Assembly (NCBI RefSeq): GCF_002954585.1
Contig: NZ_MSCI01000002.1
Span: 970,089 to 1,034,088, forward strand
Direction of reading: 5' to 3'
Length of the DNA stretch: 64,000 nt
Source of the DNA: Vibrio chagasii
Lineage (GTDB): Bacteria > Pseudomonadota > Gammaproteobacteria > Enterobacterales > Vibrionaceae
Below, in pieces: positions 9,022-17,365 of this stretch. Both the position numbers and the translations under genes were made by a program. The notes under the pieces were generated by a model. The model ran no database searches, was not told the origin of the DNA, and saw only the letters and a list, made by a program, of their open reading frames with translations. The first letter of the stretch is position 1; each line of letters begins with the position of its first letter.

Positions 9022-9702
9022 ATGAAATATGTACCACAATTTTTTTTAGTTATTTTTAGCTTTTTGTTTTCGGTTAATAGTTATTCAGCTGCTTATGGTG
9101 TATCGGTTGCTTGGAAAACACAAGATGCTCGAGCTGTATTAGATGCGCTGCCTCAACAGAAGCAAGCATTTGCTAACTTAATTGATGCTGGTTTAATTCA
9201 CGATATGTTTTTTTCTGATAGTTTTAATGGCGAAAATCAGTTTCCAAAAATTAAATTTGTGATGGAAGCCAATAGTGAAGAAGAAGTAAGACGCGTTATT
9301 GGAAATCTCCCTTTTCAATTTAAAAAGCTAGCCGAGATAACTGAAGTAAGAAACATCGGAAGTAAATGGCTAGATACTCAAGTTGCTTTTAAAAACTATG
9401 CGATTGAATTGACTTGGAAAGAGCCAGAAGATCAGTTGCTGGTAGATAAAATTATTAGCGTTGATTTACAAAAAGTGGTTGATTGGAGAGCTCAAGGAGT
9501 GATTACTTCAGCTTATATAAAAAATCAGTCTACTGCTGAGCGGAAGCCAAACCAGATAGCGATGATTCAACCAATATACTCTATCTCAATATTGGCAAAG
9601 GATGAGCAACATGCTCTTGACATTGCTAGTGAACTTAACGCCGTTAAATTAGGCTTCGCTAGCATCAATATTAGTGAGTTGGGTTTTAAACTATCCCTGT
9701 GA
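9022..9702 (+). CDS. Secreted/periplasmic protein of unknown function with internal duplication
   Basis: 226 residues with a clear signal peptide (about residues 1-22, ending SYSAAYG). I do not recognise the family. The mature part divides into two halves of about 95 residues with the same plan. Each opens with a strand ending in W-K (VSVAWKTQD at about 28, IELTWKEPE at about 129), followed by a helix with an L-x-x-A-G/Q-x-I turn (DAGLIHDMFF, AQGVITSAYI). Each then has a second strand, an acidic helix start (ANSEEEVRRVI, AKDEQHALDIA) and a final strand ending in I-x-x-G/LGF. This suggests a tandem ferredoxin-like (dimeric alpha-beta barrel) fold. It lies directly upstream of the ToxR-like pair on the same strand. 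Confidence 0.7.
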   Translation: MKYVPQFFLVIFSFLFSVNSYSAAYGVSVAWKTQDARAVLDALPQQKQAFANLIDAGLIHDMFFSDSFNGENQFPKIKFVMEANSEEEVRRVIGNLPFQFKKLAEITEVRNIGSKWLDTQVAFKNYAIELTWKEPEDQLLVDKIISVDLQKVVDWRAQGVITSAYIKNQSTAERKPNQIAMIQPIYSISILAKDEQHALDIASELNAVKLGFASINISELGFKLSL

Positions 9703-9734
9703 TTTTGAACTAATGTAAAGCCTCGTGTTATTCT

Positions 9735-9767
9735 AAGGTGAGATTATTAACAGTGTTAACTCACCTT
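9735..9767. promoter_or_regulatory. Inverted repeat abutting the ToxR-like start codon
   Basis: AAGGTGAG (9735-9742) and CTCACCTT (9760-9767) are a perfect 8-bp inverted repeat with a 17-nt AT-rich centre. The right arm ends at the base before the ATG at 9768. It could be an autoregulatory operator or an mRNA hairpin that limits translation; which one is not decidable here. Confidence 0.45.
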
Positions 9768-10649
9768 ATGAATAATAAATTACAAGAGTATGATTTGGTT
9801 ATTGAACTTGATGACCGTACATTGATTAACCCGTCATTAGATAAAGTTGTGACATTGTCGCGATCAGAGTGTCTGCTTTTAAAGCATTTAATGGACAACT
9901 GCTCACAAACTTTAGGTCGTGAATTTCTTTTAACGCATTGTTGGCCGGGACGCATTGTTACTAGCAGCTCTCTGAATGTCGCAATCAAGAATGTTCGCAG
10001 TGCTCTTAAAGAAGTAGGGTCCGACTGCAAAGTGATTACGGTACAAAAGGAAGGCTACTGTTTTGTTGCTCCTGAGAGCAGTGTCGAAACAGATAGCCAT
10101 ACCGCTCTCGAGCGCAATATTGTGTCTGAAAACCTTGCCGAACAAGGCAAAGGCATACCGCAATCTGCCAGTTTGAGTGAACAGGATAGTTCTACTTGCT
10201 CAGAACCCACCGTGCTGGAGTCAAAATCAGCTTCTGATTTAAACGAAGTAGCTGACACTCAAGGGCTATCAAAGAATACTCAGGCACAAGGCAAGCTAGC
10301 ATCTTCTAAGTTTATCCCGTTTATTTGTGGGCTCGCGGTAAGCCTTTTTATCGTCATTATCCTGTCTTATCTTGGGTTGTTTATGGAAAGAGCTTCCATC
10401 AAGGGTGTCGATGTATACCACGATAGTGTCGAGTTGGAACAAGAGCTGGTAGAAGACTTAACTTCACTTGTGAAGCCGGGCGTAGAGGCGATCTATCTTC
10501 ACCGCATGGGTATCGAGTGTGGTGGTATGCAGGTGGTGGTGTTAGACGAAAGTGGTTGGCACGACATTAGTGCAGATTTCAAGTCTGGGCGCTGTTCACA
10601 AGGCCAGAAAGAGGATGAAAAGGTAGAAGGAACTGCAGATGAAGCGTAA
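9768..10649 (+). CDS. ToxR-like membrane-bound winged-helix transcription regulator
   Basis: 293 residues from the ATG at 9768; an in-frame GTG at 9738 would add 10, and neither has a clear Shine-Dalgarno sequence. Residues about 20-103 form an OmpR/ToxR-type winged helix: LSRSECLLLKHLMDN, then LTHCWPG, SSSLNVAIKNVRSAL and the wing KEGYCFV. A long Ser/Glu-rich linker follows. A single transmembrane helix lies at about 182-205 and a periplasmic domain of about 85 residues contains two Cys (CGG, GRCSQ). This is the architecture of ToxR, TcpP and VtrA: a one-component sensor that binds DNA from the membrane. The stop overlaps the next gene by 11 nt, typical of such sensor/chaperone pairs. Target genes are unknown. 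Confidence 0.85.
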   Translation: MNNKLQEYDLVIELDDRTLINPSLDKVVTLSRSECLLLKHLMDNCSQTLGREFLLTHCWPGRIVTSSSLNVAIKNVRSALKEVGSDCKVITVQKEGYCFVAPESSVETDSHTALERNIVSENLAEQGKGIPQSASLSEQDSSTCSEPTVLESKSASDLNEVADTQGLSKNTQAQGKLASSKFIPFICGLAVSLFIVIILSYLGLFMERASIKGVDVYHDSVELEQELVEDLTSLVKPGVEAIYLHRMGIECGGMQVVVLDESGWHDISADFKSGRCSQGQKEDEKVEGTADEA

Positions 10650-11076
10650 CTTTTGGCTGCCGATTGTTGTAACCGTATTTGTGATCTTAGCGTTTGGTTT
10701 AGTCTCAGGGGTAGCGACCAAAGGTTCGTACCAGTTTGAAAGTCAGTACGAGAATTATGGCTGGGAGGTCTTGACCCTTGAGCTGAAGAATGGACGCTCA
10801 AAAATGCGCTATGTTGGCTACGACCGAAATGGACGAGTCGTGCAAACCAAGCAGTTGTTTGGTGTGTTCCTACGTTGGGGTAATCACTATTACTTCTATC
10901 AGCTTGAACAGCACCAAGCCCACGGAAATCAAACCTTCAACGTTAAAAATCTGTTTATCAAGCATCATGACAACAAGCGTAGTGTTTTGATATCCGATCA
11001 AAGAGGCGCGTACATTACGAAAGACGGTACAATTCTAGAGCTCAACGGCATTCTCTATGGGAAGGCAATGCGCTAA
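10639..11076 (+). CDS. ToxS/VtrC-like partner of the membrane regulator
   Basis: 145 residues. An N-terminal transmembrane helix (about 5-27) is followed by a periplasmic domain of about 115 residues dominated by beta strands. No ToxS or VtrC sequence motif is evident, so the assignment rests on context. The gene overlaps the ToxR-like gene by 11 nt, has the same topology and has a size similar to ToxS. In known pairs this partner stabilises the regulator's periplasmic domain or forms a ligand-binding heterodimer with it. The periplasmic domain may resemble a lipocalin-like barrel, but that needs structure prediction. Confidence 0.65.
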   Translation: MKRNFWLPIVVTVFVILAFGLVSGVATKGSYQFESQYENYGWEVLTLELKNGRSKMRYVGYDRNGRVVQTKQLFGVFLRWGNHYYFYQLEQHQAHGNQTFNVKNLFIKHHDNKRSVLISDQRGAYITKDGTILELNGILYGKAMR

Positions 11077-11145
11077 TTGGTAATGCGACAAGCTAAGCGC
11101 TTAATTCGGACAGGTTTGTTGGTATAGGGCGTTACGACAATCTTA

Positions 11146-11177
11146 AGCAGCGTTAGGTTTTAGCCCCAAACGCTGCT
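11146..11177. terminator. Hairpin between convergent genes
   Basis: AGCAGCGTT pairs perfectly with AACGCTGCT around a 14-nt loop. It lies between the ToxS-like gene (ending 11076) and the convergent TerB-like gene (ending 11193). T-tracts are weak on both sides, so it may be a bidirectional attenuator rather than a strong terminator. Confidence 0.55.
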
Positions 11178-11192
11178 CAATTGTTTTGGTGT

Positions 11193-11642
11193 TTAGTCTT
11201 CGCCAAGTACATCAAGTTTGCTCTTGATGAAGTCTTTATGGTCAACATAGAGTAGTTCAGCGGTTTTTCTGATCACTGAATCTTCAAGTGGATCAATCTC
11301 TCCGTCAGCATGCGCCACTTCCCACATAGCCTTAATCAGGTCGATTCTCACTGGCTGTGACAACTCACGCAGTTGTGAAGTGAAATCATACAAAGAAACA
11401 GATTGTTCAACTTGCGGCTCAGCTTGTTGTAACAAGGTTTTCGACTCTTCTTCTGTAATGCCCAACAGGCGTTGCAGTAAGTTCAACTTCGCTTCTTGCT
11501 CTGATTCGTTGATCTCATGGTCTGCGCCTGCGACTTCGCATAACAAACTGGCGATAGCTAAGTTTGGTGAGGCGGTAGGTGTTTTGCCTAAATCAGAGCC
11601 TTCAACCAACTGTTTAAATAACGATGTAAGTGAATTAAACAT
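11193..11642 (-). CDS. TerB-family tellurite-resistance-like protein
   Basis: 149 residues, mostly helical. Two acidic, metal-binding-like repeats typical of TerB are visible: CEVAGADHEINESEQE near residues 34-49 and WEVAHADGEIDPLEDSVI near 107-124. Length and motifs fit cytoplasmic TerB-like proteins that are widespread outside the ter operon. No other ter gene is nearby, so a role in tellurite resistance should not be assumed. Confidence 0.85.
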   Translation of the reverse strand: MFNSLTSLFKQLVEGSDLGKTPTASPNLAIASLLCEVAGADHEINESEQEAKLNLLQRLLGITEEESKTLLQQAEPQVEQSVSLYDFTSQLRELSQPVRIDLIKAMWEVAHADGEIDPLEDSVIRKTAELLYVDHKDFIKSKLDVLGED

Positions 11643-11753
11643 ATGAGCGTTCCAGTAATGGTGAATATTATAACTATTGGGCCTACAGAGTGTGATCGCA
11701 AGCCCCTTTACTTAAAACTGACATTACGTATAAGCCAGCAATAAGGAACATAT

Positions 11754-12021
11754 TAGGGCGTGTTGACCTTTCGCGGTTAAATTTTGTTCGAGATAAAAGC
11801 GTTTTAATCGGGGCGAGGGGGAAGTAGCCTAGTTATTCTAAGCAAATCTCCCTCAACAAAGAGTAAAGCGCTTTTAGTCGAACCCTTCGGGCAGCGTTTG
11901 CTGGTCATTTCTACTACGTTATCGGCTTCTCATGTAGGCTAGCTACACATCGATGCCTCTGCCTTGTATAAATCCCCAGCAACTCGCTGCAAAAATCAGC
12001 TCGAAAGATTAACATGCCCTA
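11754..12021. mobile_element. MITE-like non-autonomous element with terminal inverted repeats
   Basis: The two ends are imperfect inverted repeats of 23 bp. The left end (11754-11776) starts TAGGGCGTGTTGACCTTTCG. The right end (11999-12021), read on the minus strand, starts TAGGGCATGTTAATCTTTCG; the arms differ at 4 of 23 positions. The 268-bp element has no coding capacity. Its interior holds several short palindromic tracts (for example near 11880-11900). I recall similar repeats scattered in Vibrio and Shewanella genomes, but this was not checked. The right terminus forms the TAG stop codon of the PhoD-like gene. Confidence 0.7.
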
Positions 12022-14007
12022 GCTCGGCTCTGGAAAACGCGTCACTTTGCCATCGCCGCTTAGAGTGGTAATCGATTGTGGCTTACCATCGCTATCTAGC
12101 CTTAATTCACCAATCGCGCTGCGGTTTGAAAGACGGTAGAAGGTTTGGTTTTCAGGGCTACGCTTTTCTATTTTTAAACGCTTACGCTTGGTGAAATAGT
12201 TAAGCACCGAGCGTGGGCTATACAGCAAGCGGTCACATACGTCGCAGAATTTTAGTAGCGGTGCAGGGAACTGGTTTTTAATACCGCTACAAGTAATTTG
12301 ATAGATGTTTGGACTGTTTCGGCGATATCTAAGCTTAATGTCATAAGCAAAGGAGTAGTGCACGTCACCAGAAAGCACCACGAAGTTAGTTGGTGTTTTG
12401 GTATGAGTAAAGATACTAATCAACGTGTTAGCACTGCCTGGGTGTGCCATCCAGTTCTCGGCATCAATCACTAGTGGTTTTCCTAGTGTGGTCATCATCT
12501 TCTGTAGTGTTTCGATGAATTTAACCCCGAACATTGGCGCGGCAGACACTATTACTACTTTCTCTTGGTTAATCAACTGATGTTGAAACTCGGTGAGTGC
12601 TTCCCAGTCCATCAAACCCGAAGGTTTATTCATACGTGATTCAGAGCGCCAGCGGCGGGTACGAGTATCTAACACAATCACTTTCGGCGAGGTGTTGATG
12701 GTGTAGTGCCATTCTTCAAAGCGATCGAGCATTTCAAGATACTGTTTGTGTCTTGTAGGTTCGAGTTGTCCAATAGGCGCGTCAATGGCTTGTTCACTAT
12801 GATTGGTATTCACCAACTTTGAGAACAGTTGTTTTGTTTGCTCCATGAAATCGCAGTTGAAGTTCTCTGGTGCGTTACCCCATCCTTGGCACATCCAATA
12901 AGCCGCAAGACCGTTACCAATGACTTGTGTAGCAAACTGGTTTTGATCTACCGCATGCTCCCAACCAACGGTGAGGTTCCAGTCGTCAGTGACATCGTGA
13001 TCATCGAAGATCATGTACGTTGGAATATGAGCAAATAGACGCTGTACTTGCGGCAGGCCAGCGATGAAATCATCGATGATGACACTTTCATCACGCCATT
13101 GTTGCTGCTCGGCTGGCGTGAGCTGGCGACCTGCCTGCATGAAGTTATTCTCGATCAACATTTCGCGGTTAATGCATTGCCACAAAGTCGGTGACCACAC
13201 CAGCAGATACATGGCAATAAATTCAGACAAGGTCACCAAGTGGTTTTCACAGTCGGTAGAGCTGAAGATTGGTATTCCGCGCTTAGGGAATAACTTATCG
13301 AGCAATGAATGTGATGTATTGTGGTGTGGCAGCAAGTGATGGCGTTGATAGAGGTGATATTCGCTATTGAACAGGGCTTCACTGCTATCGATTTTTCCGT
13401 CTAATGAATCGGTCGATAGATCTTCACTTACTAATCCAAGTAGTTGAATCACTTGATGAATTGCATCGAGTGTTGGACCTGCGACGTGATCTGCGTAGAT
13501 TTGGTCTCCACTCATCATCAGCATATCTGGTCGCTCAAGCACGCTTTGCTGTTCGATTTTATTATCTGCCGCGACTAGGCTGTCTTTGCTTGGATGATGA
13601 GGGTTACGACATGAACCATGCAAGATGTAGTCGGCGCTGGTTGAGATCTTAAAGGCTATTCTTGGCGCACCAGTGGTGTTTTGTGGATTTTGGTACACCA
13701 GATGCGCAGCCAACTCGGTTAACGCGCCTTGATCAGTCTCTATCTGATATTCCAAAGGCGTGTTGGTTGGAAACTCACCTTTTAATTGAATCAAGCTTAC
13801 CCAAGTATGTGTACCGACCTGAATCGATTCGTGTTCGCTAAGTGGTGACGTATAGAAAGGGGCTTCTTGGCCTTGGTTGTATAGCTCTGCATTTCCATTG
13901 AGTGGTGTACTAGTGACAACCCAAAGCACAACCTCAGTTTCGGTCGTCTTTCTTAAAATAGGGCCAGCGAGTAAGAAGGGGAGAGAGGATGTCATCGGGC
14001 GTTTCAA
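12019..14007 (-). CDS. PhoD-like metallophosphatase
   Basis: 662 residues. An N-terminal beta-sandwich-like region (GPILRKTTETEVVLWV, key residues as in PhoD N-terminal domains) precedes a metallophosphoesterase core. HGSCRNP and MMSGDQIYADHV (first metal site), IFDDHDVTDDWN (DDHD motif) and VVLSGDVHYSFAYD (last metal-binding motif) are all present. There is no signal peptide or Tat motif, so unlike Bacillus PhoD it is probably cytoplasmic. The start at 14007 has a second in-frame ATG four codons later. The stop codon lies inside the terminal repeat of the adjacent mobile element, so the original C-terminus was probably altered. The substrate is unknown; phosphomonoesters or diesters are known for the family. 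Confidence 0.88.
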   Translation of the reverse strand: MKRPMTSSLPFLLAGPILRKTTETEVVLWVVTSTPLNGNAELYNQGQEAPFYTSPLSEHESIQVGTHTWVSLIQLKGEFPTNTPLEYQIETDQGALTELAAHLVYQNPQNTTGAPRIAFKISTSADYILHGSCRNPHHPSKDSLVAADNKIEQQSVLERPDMLMMSGDQIYADHVAGPTLDAIHQVIQLLGLVSEDLSTDSLDGKIDSSEALFNSEYHLYQRHHLLPHHNTSHSLLDKLFPKRGIPIFSSTDCENHLVTLSEFIAMYLLVWSPTLWQCINREMLIENNFMQAGRQLTPAEQQQWRDESVIIDDFIAGLPQVQRLFAHIPTYMIFDDHDVTDDWNLTVGWEHAVDQNQFATQVIGNGLAAYWMCQGWGNAPENFNCDFMEQTKQLFSKLVNTNHSEQAIDAPIGQLEPTRHKQYLEMLDRFEEWHYTINTSPKVIVLDTRTRRWRSESRMNKPSGLMDWEALTEFQHQLINQEKVVIVSAAPMFGVKFIETLQKMMTTLGKPLVIDAENWMAHPGSANTLISIFTHTKTPTNFVVLSGDVHYSFAYDIKLRYRRNSPNIYQITCSGIKNQFPAPLLKFCDVCDRLLYSPRSVLNYFTKRKRLKIEKRSPENQTFYRLSNRSAIGELRLDSDGKPQSITTLSGDGKVTRFPEPS

Positions 14008-14030
14008 GTCGATTCCTAAATCTTTGGTGG

Positions 14031-14495
14031 TTAGTCGTTAAGCGCTTCGGCGTTACATTCTGGATCGGCCATTTCATGTTCATTGGGTTCAATGTCTGGC
14101 TCTGTTGATTCCAGGATTTCGATAACTTCTGAACTAGAAAGTTCATGTCCCATCAGAAATATTGCTAATAGGGCGTCGGCTTTCGTTTTAGTATCAGAAG
14201 GCTCATCCAACACTTGCTCTAGTTTTTCTCGAATCATTGCGATCTCGTGCTCTACAAAGCCACGACCTTCGCTGTCCCCTTGGTTCTCTTCAGGGGCGTT
14301 GTCGAATTCAAGAAAGAGCATCTCACCGTCTAATTTTGTTTTGATCAGTCGCTCTGGCAACCATTCCTCACCCATAACGATATCTGGGTCGGAATCATTG
14401 GGTAAGTGGTCTATAATGTTTTGTAATTCTGAGACTTTCACAATACTTTCATTTAACCGAGAATGTTCTTCATTGTAACGGTCAATCTCGATCAA
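14031..14495 (-). CDS. Acidic hypothetical protein
   Basis: 154 residues, strongly acidic, no membrane segment or signal peptide and no family that I recognise. The N-terminal 30 residues are predicted helical. The middle (EEWLPERLIKTKLDGEMLFLEFD) looks like a compact alpha/beta piece, and the C-terminus is a Glu/Asp-rich tail. It lies 23 bases upstream of the PhoD-like gene on the same strand and so is likely co-transcribed with it. Codon use is like its neighbours, which supports a real gene. Confidence 0.65.
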   Translation of the reverse strand: MIEIDRYNEEHSRLNESIVKVSELQNIIDHLPNDSDPDIVMGEEWLPERLIKTKLDGEMLFLEFDNAPEENQGDSEGRGFVEHEIAMIREKLEQVLDEPSDTKTKADALLAIFLMGHELSSSEVIEILESTEPDIEPNEHEMADPECNAEALND

Positions 14496-14576
14496 ACCTA
14501 AAAATTGTTGGCTAGAATAGTCAATAAATGTCTAACCAGTACCACAAAACTTATTACAAAGAGTAATTAAACAAGA

Positions 14577-15893
14577 ATGAAGCGCAAATTTTCACCGAAG
14601 CTCATTTCGTATGGGGCAATTTTACTGAGTAACGCTTTCTTAGCGAATAGCGTGGCGTGGGCTGCTGAAGAGCAAGAGTGGGGCATTGCAGCAATGTTCC
14701 GTACTGCCAGTATCCCGTATGACACGTCTGGTGGTGATAAGACGGTAAGTTCGTTTGTCCCGATGTTGTTCTTTAAAAACGACTACGTGTTCATTAATGG
14801 CACGGAAATGGGCGCTTACCTGTATCAAACCGAAGATGAAAAGTGGTCTTTTAATGCCATTTCTCGAATGCGCTTTATTGATATTCCGGCTTCTGAGCAG
14901 AATGCTATTGAGGGCGATACCGCTGACTTTGGTGGACAACTGACGTACCAACTGGATGAGCAGTGGGCGGTTGAAACAGAAATCATGAGTGATAGTGAAT
15001 TCAACCTTCACAGTAACTTACGTGCGAAAGCCAAGTACGAGAAAGGCGACTGGGAGTTCTACCCAAGTGCGACACTGCGATATAAAAGCGCTGATTTTAA
15101 CAGTGAGTACTACTCAGCTGCGGGTCAGTCAATTGGTGCCGGCGTAGATTTAAACCTTGGCGTTGAAGCGCGTTACCATGTTATCTCTAACCTTTACCTA
15201 TTGGGTTCAACCAGTGTGACTCGATTGGATGATAACGCTTACGACTCTTCTATTATCGAAGATCGTTACCAAGGCGAACTTTACCTTGGTTTTGGTTTCT
15301 TCAACGACAAAACAAAAGCGCCTAAGCCTAAGTTAAGCAATGCACCGTACTTACGAGTCGCGCACGGTTGGGCAACACCGTCGAATATTGGTGAAATTAT
15401 TGAGTTCGACAGAGAGAAAGACGAGTACAACAACCAACTCACATCATTCTTTTATGGCCACCCTTTAACTGATGAGATCTTTGGTTTGCCGTTGGATATC
15501 TACTTAACGCCTGGTATCGCACACCATTGGAGTTCAGAGGTTCAATCCAGTAGCACGGAATACATTATTGCGATTAAAGCGTACTACACCTTTAACTGGC
15601 CAACGCAGTGGCGATTTGGCGTTGCAGAGGGTATGTCTTACATAGATTCGATTACTTACATCGAAGGTTCTGAAATGGATCGTAAGGGCTACACGGCAAG
15701 CCACTTGTTAAACTACTTGGACTTCTCATTTGATGTGAATGTCGGTGACCTTATCGGTAAGAATGACCTTAATAATTTATGGTTTGGTTACTCACTGCAT
15801 CACCGCTCGGCGATCTTTGAAAATGCGTCCCAGTTTGGACGTATCAAAGGTGGCAGTAACTACAACACGGTTTACTTCCAATACGAGTTCTAA
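14577..15893 (+). CDS. MipA/OmpV-family outer-membrane protein
   Basis: 438 residues with a signal peptide (about 1-29, cleavage after VAWA). The body alternates polar and aromatic residues as in a beta-barrel, and the last residue is Phe (YFQYEF), the usual outer-membrane assembly signal. The first 260 residues fit the MipA/OmpV pattern (PMLFFKNDYVFINGTEMGAY). The C-terminal 170 residues form another barrel-like block (WFGYSLHHRSAIF) that resembles PagL/acyloxyacyl hydrolase strands, so the protein is longer than typical MipA (about 250). A possible fusion is noted. The role is probably an outer-membrane scaffold or porin; the substrate is unknown. Confidence 0.75.
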   Translation: MKRKFSPKLISYGAILLSNAFLANSVAWAAEEQEWGIAAMFRTASIPYDTSGGDKTVSSFVPMLFFKNDYVFINGTEMGAYLYQTEDEKWSFNAISRMRFIDIPASEQNAIEGDTADFGGQLTYQLDEQWAVETEIMSDSEFNLHSNLRAKAKYEKGDWEFYPSATLRYKSADFNSEYYSAAGQSIGAGVDLNLGVEARYHVISNLYLLGSTSVTRLDDNAYDSSIIEDRYQGELYLGFGFFNDKTKAPKPKLSNAPYLRVAHGWATPSNIGEIIEFDREKDEYNNQLTSFFYGHPLTDEIFGLPLDIYLTPGIAHHWSSEVQSSSTEYIIAIKAYYTFNWPTQWRFGVAEGMSYIDSITYIEGSEMDRKGYTASHLLNYLDFSFDVNVGDLIGKNDLNNLWFGYSLHHRSAIFENASQFGRIKGGSNYNTVYFQYEF

Positions 15894-15913
15894 ACCATTA
15901 TCCCTGCAATATT

Positions 15914-15945
15914 AAAATGCCGCTCTTAATGAGCGGCATTTTTTA
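15914..15945 (+). terminator. Rho-independent terminator
   Basis: AATGCCGCTC pairs perfectly with GAGCGGCATT around TTAAT and is followed by five more T residues, 22 bases after the OmpV-like gene. Confidence 0.9.
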
Positions 15946-16296
15946 TCATTAAAGAAAACAGAGATAACCATCACCAGCCACTGCTAATCAATTATTCGAA
16001 AGTCACTTCAATTGAAACCTAATATATGAGTTTATTCTGATTATCTAATATTTTCTGCCTGCTTTTCGTATTTTACTACTATTTGATTATTTAACTTTCT
16101 TTCATCACTTGTTAACTTTTTTATATTATTTACAATGACTTATATTATGTTGCTATCCTGGACTTTTATGGTGTTCTAACTGTGTTTGTTATCTGTTAAT
16201 CGATTGTTAATCGCTGTGCTGGTCACGTTAATTATTTAATTGCGTCTATATGATGAGCTCGAATTTATATAACAACAACGTCAGCTAGGAATAATA
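15946..16296. other. AT-rich promoter region of the alcohol dehydrogenase operon
   Basis: About 350 bases of very AT-rich DNA with no reading frame worth reporting. A direct repeat of TGTTAATCG lies near 16195-16215. AGGAAT at 16287-16292 serves the start at 16297. I see no recognisable operator. Confidence 0.45.
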
Positions 16297-17343
16297 ATGA
16301 AAGCATATGTATTTGATGGAAAAGACAGCGCGAAATTGGAAGAACGTCCAATCCCAACAATTGAGAAGCAAAGCGATGTCATAGTAAGAATCGAGAAAAC
16401 CACAATTTGTGGTACGGATTTACATATATTAAGAAACAACGTTGCGACATTTAAGCCAGGCACAATCATGGGTCATGAAGGGGTTGGTATAGTCGAAGAG
16501 TGCGGTGAGTTGGTGAGTAAGTTTAAGCCAGGCGATCGTGTAATCGTGTCATGCATTACTTCATGTGGTAGCTGCAAAATGTGTCAAGTGTCTAAATTTG
16601 GTCAATGTTTAGATGGTGGCTGGCTACTGGGTAATGAAATTGATGGCTGCCAAGCGGAATACGTTCGCGTTCCTTATGGTGATACAAGCCTACACCTTGT
16701 TCCTGACGACATCGATACAGACTCTCTGGTTCTATTGAGCGACATCTTCCCAACAGGTTACGAAGTCGGTGTATTAGATGGGCAGGTTCAGCCGGGTTGC
16801 TCTGTTGCCGTTATTGGTTGTGGGCCTGTTGGCCTTGCGGCTCTGATGACCTCTAAGTTCTTCACTCCAAGCGAAATCTATGCGATCGACAACAACCCTC
16901 ATCGACTTCAGGTAGCGAAAGAGCTAGGTGCAACTCATGCGATCGATAACTCAGATGGTAGTGCCGTACAGCAAATTCTCGACATGACCGATGATGTGGG
17001 TGTGGATGTGGTGATTGAGGCTATTGGCATTCCTGCTGGTTGGGATATGTCTCAGAAGCTGGTTTGCCCAGGGGGCAACATTGCAGTGCTTGGTGTTCAT
17101 GGTAAATCCGCAACGATTAACCTAGAAGACATGTGGAAACGAAACTTCACTATGACAGCTGGCATGGTTCATACCAACACAACACCAATGTTAATCAAGC
17201 AAATTAGAGCGGGTTATTTGGAACCGCAAAAACTGATTAGTCACCAGTTCAATTTAACAGAGTCAGAAGAAGCTTATTCGACCTTTATCCATGCTTCAGA
17301 CCACAAGTCGTTGAAAGTCATCATTTCTAACGATTGTTCATAA
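16297..17343 (+). CDS. Zinc-dependent alcohol dehydrogenase (MDR superfamily)
   Basis: 348 residues. Catalytic zinc ligands are Cys38 (TTICGTD) and His60-Glu61 (GHEGVG). Four structural-zinc Cys are present at 90, 93, 96 and 104. The NAD(P)-binding Rossmann motif is GCGPVGLAALM near residue 175. NNPHRLQVAKELGATH places an acidic and an Asn residue after strand 2, which suggests NAD rather than NADP. It is similar in layout to bacterial zinc alcohol and sorbitol dehydrogenases, and to isopropanol/butanediol-type enzymes; the substrate cannot be read. It precedes an OxlT-type MFS carrier by 22 bases and is probably in one operon with it. Confidence 0.88.
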   Translation: MKAYVFDGKDSAKLEERPIPTIEKQSDVIVRIEKTTICGTDLHILRNNVATFKPGTIMGHEGVGIVEECGELVSKFKPGDRVIVSCITSCGSCKMCQVSKFGQCLDGGWLLGNEIDGCQAEYVRVPYGDTSLHLVPDDIDTDSLVLLSDIFPTGYEVGVLDGQVQPGCSVAVIGCGPVGLAALMTSKFFTPSEIYAIDNNPHRLQVAKELGATHAIDNSDGSAVQQILDMTDDVGVDVVIEAIGIPAGWDMSQKLVCPGGNIAVLGVHGKSATINLEDMWKRNFTMTAGMVHTNTTPMLIKQIRAGYLEPQKLISHQFNLTESEEAYSTFIHASDHKSLKVIISNDCS

Positions 17344-17365
17344 ACAGCGAATTGTTGAGGTTAGC

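Noticed and set aside
14083-14478. 131-codon plus-strand frame
   Set aside because: Antisense of the acidic hypothetical gene, Ser-rich composition and no ribosome binding site.
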